From NCBI GenBank assembly GCA_945860575.1, contig CAMAQQ010000067.1, positions 1 through 6,682 on the forward strand: DNA of 6,682 bases. The letters run 5' to 3'. The number at the start of each line of letters is the position of its first letter. Within the stretch, counting starts at the first letter, position 1. Made by a program: the position numbers and the translations under genes. Source of the DNA: Ferrithrix thermotolerans DSM 19514. GTDB taxonomy: Bacteria; Actinomycetota; Acidimicrobiia; Acidimicrobiales; Ilumatobacteraceae. Below the pieces are notes generated by a model. The model was not told the DNA's origin. It saw only the letters and a program-made list of their open reading frames with translations, and did no database searches. Positions 1-5,954 of this stretch are shown one piece after another.

Positions 1-1167
1 AGCGGTCGCAATGGCGGTTGGTGCAGCGGGTTTCTGCCAATGACCCTTTCGGAAATCGAGAAACAACACGATCGCCAACAAGCAATTGATATGTACCAGC
101 AGAGTTTTGCCACACTCAATGAAATCGAAGAAATAATCAACCTTGAAAACATCGATTGCGATTACCACCGCGGCGGCACGATCGAAGGTGCCACTAACGT
201 TGTGCAACGCGATCGTGTAATTGCGGCCGTGAAACAACTGCGTAACTACGGTTTCGACGAGGGTGATTCAAGAATGCTCTCACCTCACGAATCGGTAGCA
301 AAAATAAACATCCCCGAATTACTCGCTTCTAGTTATACGCCACATTGCGCCGTAATTCATCCAGCAAAATTGGTGTCTGGACTCGCGAATGCGGTCGAGC
401 GCAAGGGCGTAAAAATTTATGAGAATTCGCGCGTCGATGAAATTAAGTCACGGAGCCTGAAACTAAGAGAAGCAAGCATTCGTGCTGAAGTCGTGATTCG
501 CGCGACAGAGGGATTTACATCGCAGATTAGGCGGCACCGCAGAACTCTTGCGCCACTGTATTCGTATATGATCGCCACCGAGCCATTAACGAAGTTGCAA
601 CGCGATGAAATCGGTTGGCAGAATCGTGAGACTTACCACGACGGCCGCAACATGATTATCTATGTGCAAATTACCCGCGACGGTCGTATCGCATTTGGCG
701 GCAGAGGTGCACCGTATCACTTTGGGTCACGAGTAAAACCTGAGTACGACAATCATGAAGAAATACATCGACAGATCATTTCGTCAATGCACAAAATATT
801 TCCTGTTACCAAGAACCTTGAAGTTTCACATCGCTGGGGAGGACCACTTGGTGTGCCACGAAATTGGACACCATCGGTGAATTTCAATCAGCGATCTGGA
901 ATGGCATCGCTTGGCGGGTATGTGGGCGATGGTGTTGCCGCAACTAATCTTGCGGCTCGGACACTTGCTCATCTAATCACTGGCGACCAACATCCGTTAA
1001 CGAGACTGGCCTGGGTTAACCAGCCGTCACACAAGTGGGAAGTGGAACCTTTGCGATATTTCGGAATTAACGGCTTGTTGAAACTTTCGAGCAGCATGGA
1101 TCGGCATGAACAAGAGACAGGCAAAGTCGATAAATTGCGCTCAAAAATTCTTAACACCTTCGTATAA
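1..1167 (+). CDS. FAD-dependent amine/amino-acid oxidoreductase, DAO family (5' end missing)
   Basis: This is the C-terminal part (388 residues) of a DAO-fold flavoenzyme resembling gamma-glutamylputrescine oxidase and D-amino-acid dehydrogenases, which oxidise a C-N bond using FAD. The frame is open from base 1 and begins SGRNGGWCSGF, a motif this family carries well after the N-terminal Rossmann GxGxxG. The ATG at base 40 is therefore internal, and roughly 70-85 residues lie upstream of the window. Visible C-terminal signatures are FGGRG (about residue 232 of the fragment), HRWGGPLG (277) and the flavin-contacting GGYVGDGVA (305). A tail with W-EVEPLRYFGING follows, which I recall from bacterial PuuB-like proteins. 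The stop is TAA, 24 bases before the SDR gene, so the two are probably co-transcribed. The family is confident; the substrate (polyamine derivative, amino acid or other amine) is not determinable. Confidence 0.88.
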   Translation, partial: SGRNGGWCSGFLPMTLSEIEKQHDRQQAIDMYQQSFATLNEIEEIINLENIDCDYHRGGTIEGATNVVQRDRVIAAVKQLRNYGFDEGDSRMLSPHESVAKINIPELLASSYTPHCAVIHPAKLVSGLANAVERKGVKIYENSRVDEIKSRSLKLREASIRAEVVIRATEGFTSQIRRHRRTLAPLYSYMIATEPLTKLQRDEIGWQNRETYHDGRNMIIYVQITRDGRIAFGGRGAPYHFGSRVKPEYDNHEEIHRQIISSMHKIFPVTKNLEVSHRWGGPLGVPRNWTPSVNFNQRSGMASLGGYVGDGVAATNLAARTLAHLITGDQHPLTRLAWVNQPSHKWEVEPLRYFGINGLLKLSSSMDRHEQETGKVDKLRSKILNTFV

Positions 1168-1174
1168 CTTGGTT

Positions 1175-1181
1175 AAAGGAG
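1175..1181 (+). promoter_or_regulatory. Ribosome binding site of the SDR gene
   Basis: AAAGGAG lies 10 bases before the ATG at 1192. It is the only clear Shine-Dalgarno sequence I see at any start in this window. It supports that ATG and fits an internal operon gene that needs its own ribosome recruitment. Confidence 0.75.
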
Positions 1182-1191
1182 CAAAGTATTA

Positions 1192-1956
1192 ATGAGCAAA
1201 GAACAAGACACACAACGAAACACAGAACTGTTGGGCAAGGTTGCGATCGTCACTGGTTCGTCATCAGGTATCGGTGAAGAGATCGCCCGGCGATTGAGTG
1301 ATCTCGGGGCGACTGTCGTAGTCAACTCAGCAAACTCGGTTGATGCCGGTCAGCAAGTCGCACAGTCTTTACCTGGTGAGTCGCTCTATATTCAGGCCGA
1401 TATCAGCGATCAAGCCGCTGGTCAGAATTTGATTGGCCAGACTCTCGAGAGATTTGGCCAACTTGACATATTGATCAATAACGCTGGTTGGACGACGCTG
1501 GTGGCGCATCCAGATCTAGATTCGCTGACCGACGAAATTTTCGAAAAAACATTCAATGTCAATGTCTTTGGCACTTGGTGGTTGACAAAAGCCGCTATCC
1601 CCCATCTAAAGAAAAGTACGGATGGAAACGTTGTAAATATCACTTCGATCGCCGGAGTCAGACCTGTTGGAAGTTCGATCGCTTACGCGATGACGAAAGC
1701 GGCACTCAACCACATGACAGTTCTATTGGCTAAATCTTGTGGCCCCGTGCGAGTAAATGCTGTTGCACCCGGCTTGGTTGAAACCCCGTGGACACGCGAC
1801 TGGCAGGCGCAACACGACAATGTTTCCCGTGTTGCACCGCTTAAGCGTTCCGCAACTCCACAAGATTGTGGTGAAGCGACTATTGCGTTGATTCGAAACA
1901 AATACGCAACTGGCCAGATATTCGTGGTTGACGGTGGATTGACACTCGTTGTCTAA
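1192..1956 (+). CDS. Short-chain dehydrogenase/reductase (classical SDR)
   Basis: This 254-residue protein has the classical SDR length (about 250) and all the key motifs. The cofactor loop TGSSSGIG is at residues 21-28, NNAG at 96-99, a catalytic Asn near 124, Ser152, and Tyr165-x-x-x-Lys169 (YAMTK). The C-terminal pattern APGLVETPW and a final GQIFVVDGGLTL are typical of FabG-like enzymes. It should be a soluble NAD(P)-dependent alcohol/ketone oxidoreductase. The end of beta-2 reads VVNSAN with no acidic residue, which leans towards NADP (inference). The ATG at 1192 has a good ribosome binding site and places the Rossmann fold normally after a short polar tail. It follows the FAD oxidoreductase by 24 bases and may act on the carbonyl product of that enzyme. 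The specific substrate is unknown. Confidence 0.93.
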   Translation: MSKEQDTQRNTELLGKVAIVTGSSSGIGEEIARRLSDLGATVVVNSANSVDAGQQVAQSLPGESLYIQADISDQAAGQNLIGQTLERFGQLDILINNAGWTTLVAHPDLDSLTDEIFEKTFNVNVFGTWWLTKAAIPHLKKSTDGNVVNITSIAGVRPVGSSIAYAMTKAALNHMTVLLAKSCGPVRVNAVAPGLVETPWTRDWQAQHDNVSRVAPLKRSATPQDCGEATIALIRNKYATGQIFVVDGGLTLVV

Positions 1957-1965
1957 ACGCGAAGA

Positions 1966-3048
1966 TTAAATAAATTCAGCAATTTCAACAACTCGTTTTT
2001 CGGCAATGCTCAGATGAGCGGCTTGTCCGATCACTACCGAATTCAATCCATCGCGCAGTGTCACTTCGGGCTTTAAGCCTTTACGAATAGCATTTTGCAT
2101 TGCGAGATGTTCAAGAAAAGAAGCGCCAGCATGAAACCCAGCAACAACACCCTGTGGCTGTTCGACGAGAAACTCTTGAACGCCTTGAGCACCATTTGCT
2201 CTAAGACCCACCCGCACTTTTGATTCTGTGATTAAAGCTTCAATTTTTGCTGCACTTCCCACCACCGAAATCTCTTGCTCATTTTTAGAACCCTCAGCGA
2301 ACATTGAAAGATCAAGCATTCCGCGAACTCCATTTTGATAATCCACGATCACAAATGCGTTATCCAAAATGTCTGGTGTCCTGCCTTCGTATATTTCATC
2401 CAAATGATTGACGTCTTGGTTTCCCGAAGCAAATACCCGAACTGCGTTAGAGCCTGCGATTAGATTCATCACATCAAAAAAATGGCAACACTTCTCAACC
2501 AATGTCCCGCCCGTATTTGTGGTGAAGCGGTTCCAATTTTCAACTTTGTCCAAGAAGGGAAACCGATGTTCACGTATAGCAACCATTTGCACTTTGCCAC
2601 AAGAGCCCGATGAAACTTCACTAATTAGTCGTTTAGTTGGTGCCATATAGCGATACTCAAGCCCAACCCATACCACCCTGCCATCGCGATACGTTTGTAC
2701 ATCGCGCTCGATCGCTAGTTGGCAATCCTTGACCGTTGTGCAGAGTGGCTTTTCGACCAACACATGTAATCCTGTATCGAAAACATCACTGAGAATATTG
2801 AAGTGAGTCTGATTTGGCGTTGCGATCACGATTGCATCGAGATCCTGTGTCGAAAGCATTTCGCGATAATCCGAGAATTGTCGTGCACTACCGATCAATT
2901 GAGCGGTGCTGGCGCGACTCGGCGCGTTTGAATCACTGATCGCAACAACTTTGCAATTATCGATCGCCAGCAAATTGCGAATGTGCTCCCGACCCATCAT
3001 TCCGGTGCCGATTATGCCGTACCGCAATTCTTTGCTTTCAAGACTCAC
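1966..3048 (-). CDS. Gfo/Idh/MocA family NAD(P)-dependent oxidoreductase
   Basis: This 360-residue protein has the two-domain Gfo/Idh/MocA plan. The N-terminal Rossmann fold has GIIGTGMMG at 11-19, and Asp39 at the end of beta-2 favours NAD. The EKP motif at 99-101 contains the presumed catalytic Lys100. The C-terminal alpha/beta domain has the substrate-site motif GGTLVEKCCHFFD (180-192). Family members oxidise or reduce sugars, inositols and related polyols; the substrate here is unknown. His189 and Asp192 are kept, but the usual Asp of GGxLxDxGxH is Glu185 followed by Lys186, which I take as a subfamily trait. The start codon is GTG at 3048-3046: the product then begins just before the Rossmann fold, and TAGTCT lies six bases upstream, suggesting a leaderless mRNA. 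It is tail to tail with the SDR (9 bases between) and divergent from the MBL gene. Confidence 0.92.
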   Translation of the reverse strand: MSLESKELRYGIIGTGMMGREHIRNLLAIDNCKVVAISDSNAPSRASTAQLIGSARQFSDYREMLSTQDLDAIVIATPNQTHFNILSDVFDTGLHVLVEKPLCTTVKDCQLAIERDVQTYRDGRVVWVGLEYRYMAPTKRLISEVSSGSCGKVQMVAIREHRFPFLDKVENWNRFTTNTGGTLVEKCCHFFDVMNLIAGSNAVRVFASGNQDVNHLDEIYEGRTPDILDNAFVIVDYQNGVRGMLDLSMFAEGSKNEQEISVVGSAAKIEALITESKVRVGLRANGAQGVQEFLVEQPQGVVAGFHAGASFLEHLAMQNAIRKGLKPEVTLRDGLNSVVIGQAAHLSIAEKRVVEIAEFI

Positions 3049-3055
3049 AGACTCA
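3041..3055. repeat. Short tandem repeat over the Gfo/Idh/MocA start codon
   Basis: AGACTCA occurs at 3041-3047 and again at 3049-3055, an 8-base period; on the coding (minus) strand this reads TGAGTCT twice around the GTG start. It overlaps the predicted -10 element. It could be chance or part of an operator; only the repeat itself is directly seen. Confidence 0.4.
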
Positions 3056-3060
3056 GACTA
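3055..3060 (-). promoter_or_regulatory. Predicted -10 element for a leaderless Gfo/Idh/MocA transcript
   Basis: On the minus strand TAGTCT (TAnnnT) is followed by exactly six bases and then the GTG start. That would place transcription initiation at the start codon itself. No Shine-Dalgarno sequence and no convincing -35 hexamer are visible, and any -35 would lie at or inside the divergent MBL gene. Confidence 0.45.
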
Positions 3061-3066
3061 GGTCGC

Positions 3067-3072
3067 TAATCT
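3067..3072 (+). promoter_or_regulatory. Predicted -10 element for the MBL-fold hydrolase
   Basis: TAATCT (TAnnnT) ends eight bases before the ATG at 3081, so the mRNA would have no leader or only one or two bases. No Shine-Dalgarno sequence precedes this ATG. It sits six bases from the opposite-facing -10 of the divergent gene, so RNA polymerase binding at the two promoters would likely compete. Confidence 0.4.
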
Positions 3073-3080
3073 ATTGAACT

Positions 3081-3815
3081 ATGAATATTGAAAAAACGAA
3101 TATCACAGCAGATCGTCTCTATTTTCGACAATTGCTTTCTGGTCGTGACTTTGCAGTATCCGATCATCTTGCTAATCAGATGGTTAACTTCGTTTATTTG
3201 ATTGGTGATAAGCAAACTCGAGATTGTGTAATTGTCGACCCCGCGTACGCTGTCAACGATTTGCTGCAAATTGTCGCCGACGACGATATGAAATTAACTG
3301 GTGTGCTCGCCACGCATTACCACCCGGACCATGTTGGTGGCTCAATGATGGGTATGAATATTGAAGGTGTTGCCGCGTTGCTCGAATTGCAACCTGTACC
3401 GATTCATGTCAATGTGAACGAAGCCAGTTGGGTTACTCGCACGACGGGAATCTCAGATAACGACTTGGTCAAGCATTCTGGTGGAGACAAATTGTGTGTC
3501 GGCGATATTGAAATAACTTTTGTACACACGCCTGGGCACACTCCAGGCAGTCAATGTTTTTTAGTTGAACAGCGGCTCGTTGCTGGTGACACACTATTTC
3601 TTGAAGGATGCGGAAGAACAGATTTGCCCGGTAGTGACCCTGGCGAGATGTACTTCAGTTTGCAAACACTTGCCAAAATGCCGACAGATACCTTGGTGTG
3701 TCCAGGTCATCAATATTCGGCAATGCCGTCAGGCCATCTTGGCGAAGTGGTTGCGACGAATCATGTGTTTAAGCCTCAGACACAACAGCAATGGCTTGAG
3801 TGGTTTGGCAGATAA
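3081..3815 (+). CDS. MBL-fold metallo-hydrolase, glyoxalase-II-like
   Basis: This 244-residue soluble protein of the metallo-beta-lactamase superfamily has a complete dinuclear metal site. THYHPDH gives His79, His81, Asp83 and His84; HTPGHTPGS gives His153; AGDTLF gives the bridging Asp170; and CPGHQY gives His210. The GCGRTDLPG-DPGEMY-SL segment (176-194) is typical of the glyoxalase II / YcbL / persulfide-dioxygenase branch, which act on glutathione or other thiol thioesters and persulfides. At 244 residues it is slightly shorter than classical glyoxalase II, and the C-terminal helical part is brief. The N-terminal YFRQLLSGRDF segment resembles a set of actinobacterial paralogues (recalled, not searched), which supports the ATG at 3081. 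It is a single-gene unit, divergent from the Gfo/Idh/MocA gene and convergent with the TSUP gene (17 bases). The exact thiol substrate is unknown. Confidence 0.92.
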   Translation: MNIEKTNITADRLYFRQLLSGRDFAVSDHLANQMVNFVYLIGDKQTRDCVIVDPAYAVNDLLQIVADDDMKLTGVLATHYHPDHVGGSMMGMNIEGVAALLELQPVPIHVNVNEASWVTRTTGISDNDLVKHSGGDKLCVGDIEITFVHTPGHTPGSQCFLVEQRLVAGDTLFLEGCGRTDLPGSDPGEMYFSLQTLAKMPTDTLVCPGHQYSAMPSGHLGEVVATNHVFKPQTQQQWLEWFGR

Positions 3816-3832
3816 AGCAACCCTCTGAATAG

Positions 3833-4564
3833 TTAACTAAATATCGCGTTTATGATTGCGCTCAGACCACTCAGCGTCAGCAGACCAATCACTAGATTTC
3901 TAAAGTGATCTGGGTTAATTGTAGTTCGCAGACGCGTTCCAAAAAAGACTCCGACTCCCATGACGGGTATTGAAAACAAAGCGAGTCGCAATGCATCGAT
4001 CGTCAACTCGCCCGCTAAAGCGAAAATCACCAAAGTCAAGAAATTGAGAAAGGTAAAAACTCTGTTCAGAACCGCACGAAAATCTTGTGGCGAAAAATGT
4101 CGTGCATGAAGAAGAAATACGAGCGGCGGACCATTTGTCGAAGTCGCCGTCGAAAGCACGCCGGCAACTATTCCCATTGCGTAGTCAAATGTCTTGGGTA
4201 GCCGTTGCAAATCGAATCCTTTGATACTCAAGAACACACCAACCAGCACAACAACTCCGAGGATGGCTTTCATTAATCTGGCGTCAAGGTTCAAAAGAAA
4301 CCACAAGCCAAATGGCATCCCAATAAGTGCCGAATAGACAAGTCGTTGCGCCATCTCACGAACTTGAACCGCGCGAGACTCCCACCATTGAACCGCACAA
4401 CTAACGGTAGAAACTGCTGTTGCAGTCACAACCGCAGTCGGTAGGTCAACGAAAAAAATCATCAACGGAACCGATATCAATCCAAAACCGAAACCAAATA
4501 ACGCCTGAATCATTGACGCGCCCAGCACAATTATGGCAATGAACAAAAACTGTTGAATCGTCAT
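3833..4564 (-). CDS. TSUP (TauE/SafE) family membrane transporter
   Basis: This 243-residue, strongly hydrophobic protein has about eight predicted membrane spans, roughly at residues 5-27, 28-52, 72-92, 98-113, 128-150, 162-185, 190-210 and 222-241. It has the two TSUP half-repeat signatures: QALFGFGFGLISVPL near residues 20-34 and a Gly/Pro-rich STNGPPLVFLL near 141-151. Characterised family members move sulfite, organosulfonates or related small anions across the inner membrane. The substrate here is unknown. The length matches the family (about 250). Its ATG follows the aminotransferase TAG by only six bases, with no Shine-Dalgarno sequence, so translation is probably coupled to the upstream gene. 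The co-transcription suggests a role in exporting or importing a product or substrate of that enzyme, or of the neighbouring catabolic genes. Confidence 0.9.
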   Translation of the reverse strand: MTIQQFLFIAIIVLGASMIQALFGFGFGLISVPLMIFFVDLPTAVVTATAVSTVSCAVQWWESRAVQVREMAQRLVYSALIGMPFGLWFLLNLDARLMKAILGVVVLVGVFLSIKGFDLQRLPKTFDYAMGIVAGVLSTATSTNGPPLVFLLHARHFSPQDFRAVLNRVFTFLNFLTLVIFALAGELTIDALRLALFSIPVMGVGVFFGTRLRTTINPDHFRNLVIGLLTLSGLSAIINAIFS

Positions 4565-4570
4565 GAGTTG

Positions 4571-5917
4571 CTAGTTGAGCAATGTATCTAACGCGGAAGC
4601 GAACACTTGCGTGTGCGTGTCGACATCTTGTGTCGTATGAAAAGGCGACATAAGAGCCATGTTGTGAAAAGGAGTCAACAAAACACCGCGATTCATGGCC
4701 CAAAGATGCATGAAACTTTCGAGTTGCGGGTCTGATGCGGCTGCCGCTTGCGCTCCGTTTTTCGGTGGCTCACAAAACCAATACTCAGCGCGACAACCTA
4801 GTCGTTGAACACTCCAGTTGAGTTCATGTTTTTTGAAAGATTCCTCAACGCCAGATGCCCATCGCGAAGCCAAATCAATAGTTTTCTCGAACTGTTCGGG
4901 TAGCAAACAGTGGCTAAGAGTCGCTTTGATTGATGCCATCGCCAATGCGCTTCCAGCGAGAGTTCCACCAATGCCAGATACATCGACATCGTGCTGGAAG
5001 ATTTTGTTTTGTAATTTCGCAGCAAGATCTTCGGATAACCCATAGGCGGCAACCGGAAATCCGCCTCCGATACTTTTGCCGATCACGAAAATATCGGGTT
5101 TAAGATTCCATAGCTTTGTGCACCCACCAGTACCAGCACAGATCGTGTGCGTCTCATCAACAATTAACAGCGTTCCATATTTCGATGTCAATTCACGCAC
5201 ACCCGCCAAATATCCCGGTTCTGGTAAGACGATCCCGATATTGGTAAGTGCGGGTTCGATCAACATGCAAGCAACATCACGGTGTGCAAGTTGTTTTTCG
5301 AGTGCTTCAAGATCATTGAACGGCACTACGCGCGTCGTCAGCGCAGGGTCAATTTGCGGTCCGATGGCGCCTGGTCGAGATATGGTTTGCCCGTTTTCAG
5401 CTGCTATCACGAGTGTTTCATCGACTGTGCCGTGATAACACCAGTCGTGTACCAACACCTTCGGACGATTAGTGAGATGTCTTGCGATGCGTAAGACAAA
5501 ACGATTTGCGTCGGTAGCACTAACTGTGAATTGCCATTTAGACAGACCAAATCGACGAGTGAGTTCTTCACCTACCCAAGTCGCGTCCTGTGTCGGCAGC
5601 ATCGTTGTTGAGCCCTTGTTCATTTGCGCAGACATCGCCTGCGTAATTTCAATCACCCCATGACCCGTCATTGAGCCAGTGTCTCCGAGACAAAAGTCGA
5701 TGTAGTTGACGTCGTCAATATCAGTAAACAATGCTCCTTGTGCATGGCGAACATGAATCGGAAATGCCCCAGGCAAACGAGTCATCCACGGCATTGGCAC
5801 ACCACCGATCAACGAATTAGAACTTGACTCAGATGCAATTTTTGACTTTGGGTGAAGTTTCAGAAACAAAGCTTCTTCAATTTCGAGCACCTTAGTTAGA
5901 CGCTGGTGATTGATCAT
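4571..5917 (-). CDS. Class III PLP-dependent aminotransferase (glutamate-1-semialdehyde-aminomutase-like)
   Basis: This 448-residue fold-type I PLP enzyme has Lys281 in FVIGKSIGGG as the Schiff-base lysine and Asp254-Glu255 in VDETHT, with Asp254 binding the pyridine nitrogen. WCYHG (159-163) supplies the ring-stacking aromatic, and IEPALTN begins near 220. The phosphate-binding segment reads SATDANR (133-139) where most class III enzymes have SGTEAN or GSEAN. The GGVPMPWMTR N-terminus resembles proteins annotated as aspartate aminotransferase family or GSA-aminomutase-like. A role in haem synthesis is unlikely here: it is encoded with a TSUP transporter and divergent from a carbamoyl-amide hydrolase, so amino-acid catabolism is more likely. 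The ATG at 5917 is the first possible start, because an in-frame TAG lies directly before it. The stop is TAG, six bases before the TSUP gene in the same frame. The substrate is unknown; an omega-amino or beta-amino acid is plausible. Confidence 0.92.
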   Translation of the reverse strand: MINHQRLTKVLEIEEALFLKLHPKSKIASESSSNSLIGGVPMPWMTRLPGAFPIHVRHAQGALFTDIDDVNYIDFCLGDTGSMTGHGVIEITQAMSAQMNKGSTTMLPTQDATWVGEELTRRFGLSKWQFTVSATDANRFVLRIARHLTNRPKVLVHDWCYHGTVDETLVIAAENGQTISRPGAIGPQIDPALTTRVVPFNDLEALEKQLAHRDVACMLIEPALTNIGIVLPEPGYLAGVRELTSKYGTLLIVDETHTICAGTGGCTKLWNLKPDIFVIGKSIGGGFPVAAYGLSEDLAAKLQNKIFQHDVDVSGIGGTLAGSALAMASIKATLSHCLLPEQFEKTIDLASRWASGVEESFKKHELNWSVQRLGCRAEYWFCEPPKNGAQAAAASDPQLESFMHLWAMNRGVLLTPFHNMALMSPFHTTQDVDTHTQVFASALDTLLN

Positions 5918-5923
5918 CTATAC

Positions 5924-5929
5924 ATCATG
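5924..5929 (-). promoter_or_regulatory. Possible -10 element for the aminotransferase operon
   Basis: On the minus strand CATGAT sits six bases before the ATG, the same spacing as the clearer TAnnnT elements at 3055-3060 and 5943-5948. It matches TATAAT at four of six positions but lacks the leading T. TGGAGA 18 bases upstream is a weak -35 candidate. No Shine-Dalgarno sequence is present. Confidence 0.25.
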
Positions 5930-5942
5930 GCAAAGATGGGTG

Positions 5943-5948
5943 TAAAAT
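5943..5948 (+). promoter_or_regulatory. Predicted -10 element for a leaderless Zn-hydrolase transcript
   Basis: TAAAAT (TAnnnT, five of six to TATAAT) is followed by six bases and then the GTG at 5955, so transcription would start at the start codon. TATACA at 5919-5924, 18 bases upstream, is a weak -35 candidate. The TAA within this hexamer is also the last in-frame stop before the gene, which limits how far upstream the start can be. Confidence 0.5.
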
Positions 5949-5954
5949 CTCCAA

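Noticed and set aside
40..1167. ATG at base 40 as the start of the FAD oxidoreductase
   Set aside because: The frame is open to base 1 and encodes the conserved SGRNGGWC motif before this ATG; the gene is truncated by the window edge.
1163..1168. TATAAC as an internal promoter for the SDR
   Set aside because: It overlaps the stop codon of the upstream gene and has no -35 match at 16-18 bases; a shared operon with the ribosome site at 1175-1181 is simpler.
3530..3548. Hairpin GCCTGG-N7-CCAGGC inside the MBL gene
   Set aside because: It falls on the codons of the TPGHTPG metal-site motif; the inverted repeat follows from the repeated Pro-Gly codons, and no T-run follows.
4446..4703. Minus-strand 85-codon frame bridging the aminotransferase and TSUP genes
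   Set aside because: Both overlapped genes are intact with full motifs, so there is no frameshift to explain and this frame has no family signature.
5076..5435. Plus-strand 119-codon open frame
   Set aside because: It lies wholly antisense to the conserved aminotransferase core, has Ser/Pro-rich composition typical of a shadow frame, and shows no ribosome site.
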